Shown: positions 39,102 through 48,647, counted from the first letter of the stretch. The stretch: 64,000 nt of DNA from DASYAN01 sp963727755 (GCA_963727755.1 CAVSHN010000017.1:186001-250000), one strand, 5' to 3'. Notes: a model not told the origin generated them from the sequence alone. Made by a program: numbers and translations.

Positions 39102-39709
39102 TAGACTTTATTCCGGTTCAGGGATGGGAAGCCACGGATCAAGCCGAAGACGAAAGTTATGTAAGGCGCAACCGATTTCTATCAATACATCACGTATTCC
39201 AGGTAATAAGGAGGCGGCCATCAGACGTTGAAGCTGACGTATCAAGCACAACATGGTGGCCTAATCGCTGAGCCAATTCCTCCAGTGACCGGGCAGGTGC
39301 ATCCCCGAGGCTTCTCATCGTTGCGAGTAATACCGGTAATAAGGTGTGAATCCACTGATTGGCTTTGTTTTGTGGCATACCAAACAGTTCTCCCTGCATG
39401 ACTTGCAATGGATTGTTTTTCAAGTAGACCAAGATAAACAGCAGGCGATCCTCAGGGGTCGGCAAAGGGCAATTCGAGTATGTCTGGTATTCACGCCCTG
39501 CACGTTGTTTTCCATCCAAACAAAACTTCTTCATACGCTCTCGAAATTCTTTCTCAAATACAGGTACTAACAGCTGAAACTCTTCTACGGTCAGGCTCGT
39601 GAGATCCAGGAACTTCAGTTCCTTCTGACTGACCTCAGCATATCTCATGGGCATCGGCTTTCTCCTTTCGTGGCATATCCTCAGTATACCACAATCGGAA
39701 TAAAATCTA
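39102..39709 (-). mobile_element. IS5-like element copy 2, internally deleted, both ends present
   Basis: 608 bp with imperfect terminal inverted repeats: TAGACTTTATTCCGGTTCAG at 39102 and, on the other strand from 39709, TAGATTTTATTCCGATTGTG. It carries the same internal deletion junction as copy 1 (LLIT joined to the C-terminal part), so both derive from one deleted ancestor. It is in inverted orientation to copy 1 and sits at the 5' end of the outer intron remnant. It is non-autonomous and could move only with a transposase made elsewhere. Confidence 0.82.
39190..39654 (-). pseudogene. Truncated transposase in IS copy 2
   Basis: ATG 39654 has AAAGGAG upstream. The product is the same N-terminal ~155 residues as in copy 1 and ends LLITWNT after one extra C at the deletion junction shifts the frame. 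The DDE domain is missing. Confidence 0.8.
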
Positions 39710-40176
39710 TTAATCATATGTTTAGTGTTATCTGGTAGTTGGTCAAAGTTAATTCGCACTCTCATCATGACACCTATTAATTGTGGTAACATTGATTTTT
39801 CATGTCCGCCAAATATACTTGATGGTTCCCAATCAGAAAGAGACAATTTTTTTAAATGGTGTTTTTTCATGTGCAAGCTCTCTGTTCTGTGGCATACTGC
39901 ATAGCAGATGTCCACTGGTGGGAGCTTGGAACACAAATAGAGATCTATTCTAGGAGATCTTGTAGTTCTATATCCTCTCCGCTTTGAAGCCATCAAAGTG
40001 TTTGTAGAAGTGCTTATAAGCAGTACAAACGCTACTGAGGTTGTAAGAATGTCGGAAAAATATACGCGTAGAGCGCTACTTAGTTTAATACAAGAAAGTT
40101 TTGTATTGTTCTAATGTCGGTTCCCAATCAGGGTGAGTCACCCGGTGCGCATCCCAATGGTTTGTGCAGCTAGCAA
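39710..40176. other. Intergenic remnant region between IS copy 2 and the tetR cassette
   Basis: There is no supported gene. On the minus strand 40171-40110 reads SCTNHWDAHRVTHPDWEPTL and stops at a TAA; 39860-39820 reads LSLSDWEPSS. The shared GATTGGGAACC suggests fragments of a repeated gene cut by later insertions. Confidence 0.4.
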
Positions 40177-40224
40177 TTGACAAATAAAATCACCTACCTT
40201 ATAATGAGTGAAAGTTCATTCATT
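40177..40224 (+). promoter_or_regulatory. Consensus promoter with overlapping palindromic operator for tetR
   Basis: TTGACA (40177-40182), exactly 17 nt, TATAAT (40200-40205): a full sigma-70 consensus. The palindrome AATGAGTGAA-AG-TTCATTCATT (40203-40224, one mismatch) overlaps the -10 and start site, the usual place for TetR autorepression. Confidence 0.8.
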
Positions 40225-40243
40225 TTAAGGCAGGTGATAAATT

Positions 40244-40851
40244 TTGGCAAGAGCATCAGAGAAAAACGAACAGATGAGGGACTCAAGCAAACAAAAAATC
40301 CGAACAGCCGCGCTTAATCAATTTTCGAAAAAGGGCTTATTTGCTACTCGCATTCAAGATATAGCATTGGATGCCAATATATCACAAGGCTTGCTGTATC
40401 GTTACTACTCTTCGAAAGAAGAAATATACGTTGATTTAATCGAAGATGCATTAGATAAAATAAATCAGGCATCTCTTTATGTACAGAATTTAGAAATGGA
40501 TGCCAAAGGGAAAATCATTCTAGCTGTCACAGAGCTTTTTAAAACCAGTGAAACCAGTGAAAGCTTCAGACAAACGTGCCGCTTAATATCACAAGCGATG
40601 AACTCCTCTGAAATTCCTAAAAAGCTCAAAGTATATTGAATGAAAAGCGAGAAATTCCATATCAGGTATTTGCTCAAATTATGAAGCAGGGACAGGAGGA
40701 AAATACAATTGTAGAGGGTAATCCTGAAGACTTGGCTATCTTGTTTTGGAGTACCATCAATGGAATTGCAATGTTTTTCGCAACACGTACTTTGTCCCAT
40801 CCGCTGCCGGATAAAAGCTATATTTTATCTATGTTTGTAAAAAAACAATAA
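40244..40851 (+). CDS. TetR-family transcriptional repressor (frameshifted)
   Basis: TTG 40244 is the start, with AGGTG upstream. The HTH is typical: IRTAALNQFSKKGLFATRIQ then DIALDANISQGLLYRYYSSK. The first frame ends at 40639; the second continues AQSILNEKREIPYQVFAQIM to 40851. Adding one A to the run at 40619-40623 joins them (PKKAQSILNEKRE). It precedes an esterase gene in the same orientation and probably controls it through the palindrome at 40203-40224. Codon use is AT-rich and Firmicutes-like, unlike the core genes. Confidence 0.85.
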
Positions 40852-40873
40852 GATAATTAAGGAAGGTAATTGC

Positions 40874-41800
40874 ATGAGTTTTAGAGGAAAATTGTTTCAT
40901 ATAATGTTAAGGTATCGACATGTGATAAAAGGCAAATTAAAACCTGATGTAGTTGATAAAAATACATCAATAGAAAGACTCCGTAAGGAAACAGATGAGA
41001 TGGCTGCAAGACTGGTAAAAAAGATTCAGGGTATTACTTATCATAAAGCAGATTATAATGGTGTATATGCTGAGTGGGTTGAGCTGGAAAATGCACCACA
41101 GGACAAAGTAGTTTTATATTTTCATGGAGGTGGCTTTGCAATGGGAAACGCATTATCGCATAGGAATATTGTAGGGAATTTTGTCAAGCACTTGGGAGTA
41201 AGGGCACTCGTGTTTGATTATCGTCTTGCACCGGAGCATCCGGCACCTGCTGCCGTCTATGACGCTGTTGCAATTTATTCATGGTTGCTTGAACAAGGGT
41301 ATAAAGCTGAAAATATTGTTTTTGCAGGTGATTCCTCGGGCGGGGGAATTGAGCTTGCGGCATTGGTAAAATGTAAAGATGATGGATTACCAATGCCTGT
41401 AGGCTGTGCTGCATTTTCACCATGCACAGATATGACGTTATCCGGTGAATCTCATAAAACCTGTACTAAAGCAGACCCCTGTACACCAAAGGGAGCCAAT
41501 GAAACTTATATTGGATATTATGTTGGTAAAGGTGACCCGAAACATCCATATGCATCCCCTCTATTTGCGGATTTGCACCGATTGCCGCCTATTATCATTC
41601 AAGTTGGCAATGACGAAACCTTACGGGATGACTCCATACGTTTTGCTGAGAAAGCGATACAGGCAGGTGTAGAAGTAAAAATAAAGGTTTGGAAAGGGAT
41701 GTTCCACTGTTTTCCCTTGTTGGCACCTCTGTTCCCTGAAGCTACCGAAGCATTAAATGAAACATGTGTGTTCTTAAGGGAAAAGCTAAAAATGATATAG
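40874..41800 (+). CDS. Alpha/beta-hydrolase of the hormone-sensitive lipase type (esterase)
   Basis: A 308-residue esterase. The oxyanion motif is YFHGGGFAMG, the nucleophile elbow GDSSGGGIEL (Ser), followed by Asp in the GNDETLRDDS region and His in KGMFHCFPLL: a complete triad. HSL-family enzymes cleave short acyl or aryl esters; the natural substrate is unknown. It starts at ATG 40874 with AAGGAAGG upstream. It is AT-rich and follows a TetR repressor, a layout common for inducible detoxifying or scavenging esterases, and looks recently acquired. Confidence 0.9.
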   Translation: MSFRGKLFHIMLRYRHVIKGKLKPDVVDKNTSIERLRKETDEMAARLVKKIQGITYHKADYNGVYAEWVELENAPQDKVVLYFHGGGFAMGNALSHRNIVGNFVKHLGVRALVFDYRLAPEHPAPAAVYDAVAIYSWLLEQGYKAENIVFAGDSSGGGIELAALVKCKDDGLPMPVGCAAFSPCTDMTLSGESHKTCTKADPCTPKGANETYIGYYVGKGDPKHPYASPLFADLHRLPPIIIQVGNDETLRDDSIRFAEKAIQAGVEVKIKVWKGMFHCFPLLAPLFPEATEALNETCVFLREKLKMI

Positions 41801-41811
41801 AGGTAAATTTC

Positions 41812-41859
41812 ATGAATAAAGAAAAGTATTGGAATCTGATTCGATACAAAAAATTATGA
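41812..41859 (+). pseudogene. 15-codon stump of a third gene of the tetR-esterase cassette
   Basis: ATG 41812 has GAGGT 8 nt upstream and translates MNKEKYWNLIRYKKL before a stop. Base composition matches the esterase gene and then changes at once. It looks like the first codons of a gene lost at the edge of the transferred segment. Confidence 0.5.
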
Positions 41860-42049
41860 TAGAGGCTCTTGCGAGCCAGGGCAACTCCCTCGCTTGGTTC
41901 CCTATTTATGACCAGACCTCAACTAATTCATACACACGCAACGTCATCTCCCCTTGACACAGCAATCACCTATGTTCTATACTAAGTAAGAGAGGATATC
42001 ATCATTCTCATAAACTTCGTATGCATCTCGTAGACCAAGTCTACTTCCG

Positions 42050-42800
42050 TAAAGTATGTCCCATTAGTCACTTTCTCGTATATACGTCATAAAGCCTAGG
42101 AAACAAGTATCTCAAGTATCACAACGGTCACATTAGTCACATTAGTCACATTAGTCACTTTCTCGTATATACGTCATAAATCCTAGTGAACAAGTATCTC
42201 AAGTATCACAACAGTCCCATTAGTCCCATTAGTCACATTAGTCACATTCTCGTATATCCGTCATAAATCCTAGTAAACAAGTATCTCAAGTATCACAACG
42301 GTCACATTAGTCACATTAGTCCCATTCTCGTATATCCGTCATAAATCCTAGTAAACAAGTATCTCAAGTATCACAACGGTCACATTAGTCACATTAGTCA
42401 CATTAGTCACATTCTCGTATATCCGTCATAAAGCCTAGTAAACAAGTATCTCAAGTATCACAACGGTCACATTAGTCACATTAGTCACATTAGTCACATT
42501 CTCGTATATCCGTCATAAAGCCTAGTAAACAAGTATCTCAAGTATCACAACGGTCACATTAGTCACATTAGTCACATTCTCGTATATCCGTCATAAATCC
42601 TAGTAAACAAGCGTCTCAAGTATCACAACAGTCCTATTAGTCCCATTAGTCCCATTAGTCCCATTCTCATATATCCGTCATAAAGCCTAATAAACAAGTG
42701 TCTCAAGTATCACAACGGTTACATTAGTCACTTTCTCGTATATCGCATAAAGACGAGGAACAAGTTTCTCAACTGTCCCATTAGTCCTATTCTCGTAGTG
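42050..42800. repeat. Compound minisatellite: ~78-96-bp units with nested 9-bp repeats
   Basis: About nine units share CTCGTATATCCGTCATAAAG-like, CAAGTATCTCAAGTATCACA and then 1-4 copies of a 9-mer GTCACATTA or GTCCCATTA. Unit lengths differ by steps of 9 as the 9-mer number changes. No ORF spans it. The rest of 41860-42859 has no supported gene. Confidence 0.9.
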
Positions 42801-42859
42801 GGATACGGCGGCTTAGCCCCTTATTCTTGGTAGAACCTTGAGAGACATAATCTTCCTTC

Positions 42860-43929
42860 CTAAAGTGTCTGGACGACCAACGCTTGCTGATGTTGCATGA
42901 GATACTCCTCACGCCACGGCACTGCAAGTTGCGCCCAACTGCATCCTGCATCGTCAGAGCGATAGAGACCTTTGTTAGTCAGCAGATAGAAGGTATGCTC
43001 CTCATAGGGATTAGAAGCCAACACAGGTGCAACTAAACCCAGAGAATCAGGAAGCCCATCCATCACCTCATGCCAAGTTTGAGAGGCCGTTTTTCGATAG
43101 ATCACCGTGTAAGCCTGACTTCGCTCATGATGAGCCTTATACGCATCAGAGGCAGCAGAGACTAGCACAGTTTCAGGATCTGCCGGGTCAATACTCATCC
43201 CCCACAGGTAATGATGCTTGAGCCCTTCATCAGGATGGTGCCATGTATCTCCTGCATCGTTACTCTCATTGTACCCCCTTCCGGGGAAGCGCATCCCATC
43301 TCCTGCCGCCGAATACAAACGATCAGGAGTGAGCCGATGCATAAGCAGCGTATGTGTATCAATTGGTCCATCTAGTTTCCGATCCTCCCAATGCTCGCCG
43401 CCATCCAAGCTCCTTACCAATGCACCCGCCTCAATAGCGACAAACACCCGACCAAAAACCAATGGGTCAGGGTAATCCAGCGCACATGACTGGTATAGGG
43501 GCGAGGAGGAAAACTCCAGGTAGACGAGGAAGGGAGAGCCAGCAGTGTCGTCTCTCGCCATAAATCTCCTCCATCCTCTGAACGAAACAAGGCTGTTGGT
43601 TCGGTTCCAGCATACACCACGCCATACCCATTGGACCGCTCCGTGGCACTGACCGCAACCGCTGTCACCATAGCCGAGGTAATACCAGAGCCTTCGTTGG
43701 GTTCCATAGCTGCACCTAGATCTCCAATGGGTTTCCAGGTACGGCCCGCATCTTCACTTCGCCACAAACCTCTGCCGAACGTTCCACAGTACACCCGCTG
43801 TGGGAGAAGCGGGTCAATCGCCACACACACGGGTTGCATTCCGACAAGATGAGATTCAATCTGCTGGCTAGAATTTTGTTGCTGGACAACCAGCAGCTCT
43901 CGTTCCATTGCAAGATACATAGCGATCAT
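42860..43929 (-). CDS. Sortilin/BNR-type beta-propeller protein (frameshifted)
   Basis: Asp-box repeats are visible: WRSEDAGRTW, FRSEDGGDLW, VRSLDGGEHW, NESNDAGDTW and YRSDDAGCSW. Together these form a VPS10/sialidase-like propeller of about 356 residues. No signal peptide, glycosidase residues or other domain are seen. It starts MIAMYLAMERELL at ATG 43929. The two frames join if one C is added near 43464-43466 (WITLTPLVFGRVFVAIEAG). Such proteins often monitor or bind extracellular ligands; function here is unknown. Confidence 0.78.
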
Positions 43930-44391
43930 AGCTTTTTCCGTTCCCTTTCTATTACCTGCACACCAAAGCGCACCAAAAATTTCCGCTTTTCCAATTGCAT
44001 CACGTATAAAAAGAATAGAAAGTTGAAAGTTGGTTCACCCCAGCACTTTCAAAAATTGGGGACAAGAGGGAAGACGGCCCTTTGCATCTCCACATTCAGG
44101 CTTTCCTGGCGCTATTGTCAGGGAGGATCAACGATGCTATAATACCGTGGTGCTGACGGCTCCCAGAACACTTCGCAGCTTATTTCTAACTTTGCGGGGC
44201 AACCATATGGGAGACGATCAACGCCCCACCTGATTGTGGGAACAATTTTTTCACTAGGCCGCAAGATGATAAAGCGGCTCTGAAATTCAGTGTCAGCACA
44301 AACAGCAGAGTGCTGATACTCCACCTGCCCCGGCAGTCAAAGCCAAAGAGCAAACTGACCGGGTGCATACCCAAAGGAAGGAGGTGGCTTC
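43930..44391. other. Leader/intergenic region before rpsF
   Basis: There is no supported gene. A hairpin CCCGG-CAGT/ACTGA-CCGGG at 44329-44363 lies just upstream of the rpsF ribosome-binding site and could be an S6:S18 control element, but I cannot match it to the known motif. Confidence 0.35.
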
Positions 44392-45057
44392 GTGAGTAGA
44401 GATTACGAACTTGGATTCATTCTCAATCCCGAAGTCAGCGAAGAAGAGATACGTTCCTCACTAGACCGTATCGAGCAGATCGTTGCAAATTATGGCGGCC
44501 AAATCTTTAAAGTCAATCATTGGGGGCGTCGCCGTCTAGCATACCCCATCGAGCGTCACCGCGATGGATATTACATTTTCATTGACATGATTTTGACTCC
44601 TGAGGCCGTGACTGAAATCGAACGTACACTTAGAGTTTCTGAAAAAGTCTTCCGCCACATGATGAAGAGGCGCGATCCCAAAACAGTCCAGAAAGAGCGT
44701 GATGCTCGTGCAGCTGCCGCCGCAGCGCAAGCTGAAGCAGCCAATCAACCGGAAGCTCCTGCTACACCCGTTGAAACTGCAAGCAGTGCCGAGGTCTCTG
44801 TCACGCCTGCTGAAACTGCAAGCAGTGCCGAGGTCTCTGTCACGCCTGCTGAAACTGCAAGCAGTGCCGAGGTCCCTGTCACGCCTGCTGAAACTGTGAG
44901 TCAAGCCGAGACTCCCGTAGAAAGCAAGCCTGAGGCTGAAGAGATCGTACCAACCACAATAGCAGAGGAATCGATCGCCCTAGCACCCGAAGAGATCGAA
45001 AGTGCTCCTCCCGCTATCGAGGTTGACGCTGAGAAGCCTGAAACCATTGAAGCTTAG
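44392..45057 (+). CDS. rpsF: 30S ribosomal protein S6 with a long repetitive tail
   Basis: GTG 44392 follows AAGGAGGTGG. Residues 1-100 are S6 (YELGFILNPEVSEEEI, then VNHWGRRRLAYPIERHRDGY). From ~105 on there is an Ala/Glu/Thr/Pro-rich extension of about 120 residues that includes three 13-residue repeats (ETASSAEVSVTPA) encoded by 39-bp direct repeats at 44773-44889. First gene of the rpsF-ssb-rpsR operon. The acidic tail is absent from ordinary S6 and is likely disordered. Confidence 0.93.
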   Translation: MSRDYELGFILNPEVSEEEIRSSLDRIEQIVANYGGQIFKVNHWGRRRLAYPIERHRDGYYIFIDMILTPEAVTEIERTLRVSEKVFRHMMKRRDPKTVQKERDARAAAAAAQAEAANQPEAPATPVETASSAEVSVTPAETASSAEVSVTPAETASSAEVPVTPAETVSQAETPVESKPEAEEIVPTTIAEESIALAPEEIESAPPAIEVDAEKPETIEA

Positions 45058-45142
45058 CCGAAACATACATGGGGATGTTCATTCAGTCTCTGAGCAATAA
45101 AGAAGAGCTGGGGTGGAATAGCACATCGAAAGGATTTGCATC

Positions 45143-45544
45143 ATGAACAAAATTATGCTCATCGGCAATCTCGGTCGCGACCCAGAAATGAACTACACGC
45201 CTGATGGTACTGCGGTAGCAAAGTTCTCCCTTGCCGTTACCCGCACTACAAAGTCAGCTACTGGCGAGCGCCAGCAAGAAACAGAGTGGTTTAATATCAC
45301 TGCTTGGCGTCAACTGGCAGAAACATGTTCTACTTACTTGAAAAAGGGTCAAAAGGTCTTCATCGAAGGACGCTTGACCACACGCAAGTATACGGATAAG
45401 AACGGCATCGAACGAACAGCTATTGATGTTATTGCCAGTGAGATGGAGTTCCTCACGCCAAAGGATCGACAGGGTAGTACCAGTTCATCAGATATCTTGA
45501 GTGGAGATGATAGTCTCGGAGATTTGGAAGATCACCCCTTCTAA
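45143..45544 (+). CDS. ssb: Single-stranded DNA-binding protein
   Basis: It binds ssDNA in replication and repair. It starts MNKIMLIGNLGRDPEMNYTP, with the OB fold and TEWFNITAWRQLAETC typical of SSB. At 133 residues it is short, and the C-terminal acidic tip is DLEDHPF, close to the usual DDDIPF that recruits partner proteins. It lies between rpsF and rpsR, its classical place. Confidence 0.96.
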   Translation: MNKIMLIGNLGRDPEMNYTPDGTAVAKFSLAVTRTTKSATGERQQETEWFNITAWRQLAETCSTYLKKGQKVFIEGRLTTRKYTDKNGIERTAIDVIASEMEFLTPKDRQGSTSSSDILSGDDSLGDLEDHPF

Positions 45545-45560
45545 CTGAAGGAGAAAAATT

Positions 45561-45878
45561 GTGCAAAGACGTAACGAAGGCGGTTCGGGCGGCCATAGCC
45601 GCGGGACAAGCTCAGGGCCACGCCAAAGACGCGAGGGCGGGCGCGATCGTGGTTCCCGCCGCAAAATTTGTCTGTTCTGCCACGATCATATCCGCGAAAT
45701 TGATTACAAAGATTTTAACCGACTCTTGCGGAAATACGTTTCTGATCGCGGCAAAATTGAGCCCCGCCGCAAGACGGGAACTTGCGCCAAACACCAGCGT
45801 GGCTTGAGCACTGCTATCAAACGAGCACGCTTCATGGCCCTGTTGCCGTATACAGCGGAACATATACGTGGGATGTAA
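45561..45878 (+). CDS. rpsR: 30S ribosomal protein S18
   Basis: GTG 45561 has AAGGAG upstream. A basic Gly/Arg-rich N-terminal extension of ~35 residues precedes the S18 core KICLFCHDHIREIDYKDFNR and GKIEPRRKTGTCAKHQRGLS. It is last in rpsF-ssb-rpsR; rplI does not follow. Confidence 0.94.
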   Translation: MQRRNEGGSGGHSRGTSSGPRQRREGGRDRGSRRKICLFCHDHIREIDYKDFNRLLRKYVSDRGKIEPRRKTGTCAKHQRGLSTAIKRARFMALLPYTAEHIRGM

Positions 45879-45940
45879 CTAGTCCCAATCTCGTTCCAAA
45901 GTTCTAACTCTTGAGAGGTTTTGTCCTCTTCACATAGTAC

Positions 45941-45974
45941 GATTGCTCTTGGGGTTAGCATCCCAAGAGCAATC
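45941..45974 (+). terminator. Perfect 13-bp hairpin between rpsR and the PPIase gene
   Basis: GATTGCTCTTGGG (45941-45953) and CCCAAGAGCAATC (45962-45974) with an 8-nt loop. No T-run follows, so it may be a weak terminator, an RNA-processing site or a control element of the next gene. Confidence 0.5.
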
Positions 45975-46047
45975 ACTACAACTGAGGGAAAGGAGGGCAG
46001 CGTTCCTCCTCAGCGTCAACGCACCGGAGTTCCTGCCACTTTGCATT

Positions 46048-47475
46048 ATGAAAAGTCAAATGACACCTCAGCACGATCAGCGGCGATCATCACGTTCAGC
46101 CAAATCCAGCAAACCTAAACATTACGTCAAACAGACAGCCCATGTCGAAGCACGCCGTGACGGCAAACCTCTCATTTTTGGATGGGGAGCACACCTCTCC
46201 CGTACCGAGAAAATACAGATCAAACATCGCGCCGTCTGGTCCCTCACAATTTTGATTGGCGTAGCTATCATTGCCATCTTTGTTGGTTTTTGGATTAATA
46301 TCAACATTGTCGTTCCGAATGAGCCTATCACCTCAGTTAACGGCCAAAATATTCCACAATCGGATTACCATAAGCTTGTTACCTTCAAAGCACAGGAGAT
46401 ACTCAATGAGCTTAATGGCCCACATAGCCTTATCATTCAGAGGGACAGTTTGAATACGACGATTGCTCATGATCAAGCCAAGATCGACAGCTTGAAGAAG
46501 CAACTTTCATCCACGACCGATCCTGCTAAAAAGACGAGCATTCAGCAGCAGATCGACGCGGCCCAAAAGGTACACGATAGCGATAACGCCCAACTGAGCA
46601 CCTTGCAGACAAAGATTACAACCATACAAACAAATAATAACCAATCGCAAATTGCCAATGAGAGTACCGAGTGGCTACAGGATGATCTGATTATTCGCCA
46701 GTGGGTAAGCCGCCAGCAAAGTGCTGCTATCCAAGCCAAGATTGAGCCATCTGCCAGCCAAGTGAACCACGCGATGAACCAATTTACCGCCGATATACCC
46801 AAAGGAACGACCTACAACCAGATTCTGAGTAAATACGGCATGAGTGATAATGATATGCGCGTTATGATGACCCTCAAGCTGCGACGCGATAACATGACCA
46901 ACTATCTGCGATCCCTCATTACTTCACCAACTCGTCAGGTAAAAACACGAGCCATTACATTGAGCACTCCCAGCGACGCACAAAATGTTCTCAAACAACT
47001 CAAGAAGGGAGCGGATTTCAGCACACTTGCCAAGACTAAGTCCGTCGATAATAATACCAAATCCAGCGGCGGAGAACTTGGTTGGCTAGTTCGCTGGCAA
47101 TATACGGTCAATAACGCATCGAATGCACGCGGCACTGGCGCAATTGATAACTGGCTTTTCGACCCAGCACGCAAAGTCAATGACTTGAGTCCGGTACTAA
47201 CCGAGAACGGCACCTCTCACATCGTACAGATCGAGGCCATTGATCCATCACGTAAGGTCGACGATCCTCATATCCTCAGCACGCTCAGAGCAGATGATAC
47301 CTCTCTGGTTGCTTGGCTTAACACCCAGGAGGTCAATGCGCATATAACACTTGCTGACTCGAATAAGCAATTCGACCCGCTCAATATGCCACAGGATATT
47401 CCTAGCCCTCCATCCAACTCTACCTCACCAGGTATGCCCGGAGGGAGCGGTATTCCAGATAATGGAGGCCAATAA
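46048..47475 (+). CDS. Membrane-anchored parvulin-type peptidyl-prolyl isomerase (SurA/PrsA-like)
   Basis: The N-terminus is basic and cytoplasmic, with one TM segment (SLTILIGVAIIAIFVGFWIN), then an extracytoplasmic SurA-like N-domain (VNGQNIPQSDYHKLV) with a coiled-coil insert. A parvulin domain follows (LSTPSDAQNVLKQLKKGADF, then GGELGWLVRWQY). The tail is Pro/Gly rich. It should help fold secreted proteins. The start is uncertain: ATG 46048 is used. AAAGGAGG near 45990 has no start codon at proper distance, and the frame is open to 45943. Confidence 0.85.
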   Translation: MKSQMTPQHDQRRSSRSAKSSKPKHYVKQTAHVEARRDGKPLIFGWGAHLSRTEKIQIKHRAVWSLTILIGVAIIAIFVGFWININIVVPNEPITSVNGQNIPQSDYHKLVTFKAQEILNELNGPHSLIIQRDSLNTTIAHDQAKIDSLKKQLSSTTDPAKKTSIQQQIDAAQKVHDSDNAQLSTLQTKITTIQTNNNQSQIANESTEWLQDDLIIRQWVSRQQSAAIQAKIEPSASQVNHAMNQFTADIPKGTTYNQILSKYGMSDNDMRVMMTLKLRRDNMTNYLRSLITSPTRQVKTRAITLSTPSDAQNVLKQLKKGADFSTLAKTKSVDNNTKSSGGELGWLVRWQYTVNNASNARGTGAIDNWLFDPARKVNDLSPVLTENGTSHIVQIEAIDPSRKVDDPHILSTLRADDTSLVAWLNTQEVNAHITLADSNKQFDPLNMPQDIPSPPSNSTSPGMPGGSGIPDNGGQ

Positions 47476-47561
47476 TCGCATCCTTTCCTGTCTGGCAAGC
47501 AGTGTGGTAGAATGTACTTGATTAGCAGCAAAACAACGGCACAACAAAGAGAGGAAAAAAG

Positions 47562-48644
47562 ATGGGAAAAGAATCATATTCTGGGGAGAAGAAAGAAATC
47601 AAACAAATCGTTGTAAAGAAGCTGTTTGGTACGCTCGACCACACCATTCCTCTCTATGAGGATGGAACCACCATTCTAGTCGGTCCCAGCGGCATCGGTA
47701 AGACCGTGATTCTCAAGTTGCTCAATGAGCTTTTCAGTAAGAGCAACAAAATCTTACAAACCATTCCTTTCGATGAATTTCGGGTTGACTTTGAGGACAA
47801 TACGAGCCTCTGGGTAACTAAGGGGCGTGAGTATTCACAGGAGCAATCCAAACTCACGTTCCATTTCCGCGATGAGAGAGAACAAGAACACTTCTATACT
47901 CTTGCGTCGCCAGCACCTCACAAGATATTAGCAGAACGCCCTTTTGGATTATCAACAGATAATTATGCAACATTTAAGCATAGCCATACAGATCACAAGA
48001 TGGAACGAGCCCTTCCAACAGGGGAGATTCTTTCGTCGGAAGACATCTTGCAAGGATCTCAAGGACCATTAGATGAGATGCCTCAATGGTTAGTGGAAGT
48101 CAGGCAATCCGTCCCTATTCATTTTATTGATACCCAACGGTTATCATATGTTCTACGCACAGTCAAACCCAATGGATCAGATATTCAAGCGATGGTGATA
48201 CCGACAGTAGATGCCTATGCCGAAGAACTCGCCGAACTGCTCAAGACAGACCAAGCCGCATCTCCTGAACTAGCCTACAACATAGAGAGACTGCAGATCG
48301 AGATCAACAAACTGTTTTTGTACAAAGAAATGTCTATAAACCAAGAAAAAGGATTTGTGTTTACTGATGACAGTGGTACCCAGTTAGCTCCTCATGATCT
48401 CTCATTAGGAGAGCAAAACGTATTAGCTCTATTCTATGATCTGATCTTTCACGTTGCTCCTGGTGCACTTGTACTCATTGACGAGCCAGATGTCTCACTA
48501 CACGTTGTATGGCAAAGAGAATTTTTATCGACGCTCTGGGGAGTTGCAACAGCTAGGAGCGGTCTTTTACTTGTAACTCACTCACCTAGCTTTATTCCAG
48601 ATAGTTGGGACATGGTAGTGCCATTGAAGAAGAAGGTTGCTTGA
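47562..48644 (+). CDS. AAA/ABC-type ATPase, AriA-like (PARIS-type defence)
   Basis: A 360-residue ATPase. Walker A LVGPSGIGKTVI is at about residue 40, ABC signature-like LSLGEQNVLALF, Walker B ALVLIDEPDVSLH and switch LLLVTHSPS. GAGAGG precedes ATG 47562. The next gene starts 3 nt after its stop and encodes a DUF4435 TOPRIM-like protein, the pairing seen in PARIS (AriA-AriB). It is shorter than the E. coli AriA I know of, so equivalence is inferred, not certain. It sits between core genes (PPIase and hemW), consistent with insertion of a defence cassette. Confidence 0.72.
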   Translation: MGKESYSGEKKEIKQIVVKKLFGTLDHTIPLYEDGTTILVGPSGIGKTVILKLLNELFSKSNKILQTIPFDEFRVDFEDNTSLWVTKGREYSQEQSKLTFHFRDEREQEHFYTLASPAPHKILAERPFGLSTDNYATFKHSHTDHKMERALPTGEILSSEDILQGSQGPLDEMPQWLVEVRQSVPIHFIDTQRLSYVLRTVKPNGSDIQAMVIPTVDAYAEELAELLKTDQAASPELAYNIERLQIEINKLFLYKEMSINQEKGFVFTDDSGTQLAPHDLSLGEQNVLALFYDLIFHVAPGALVLIDEPDVSLHVVWQREFLSTLWGVATARSGLLLVTHSPSFIPDSWDMVVPLKKKVA

Positions 48645-48647
48645 CAG

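Noticed and set aside
39661..39996. N-terminal extension of the truncated transposase
   Set aside because: Copy 2 has AAAGGAG before ATG 39654 and the upstream part lies outside the IS end at 39709.
42050..42800. CRISPR array
   Set aside because: The units repeat as a whole; there are no unique spacers between constant repeats and no cas genes nearby.
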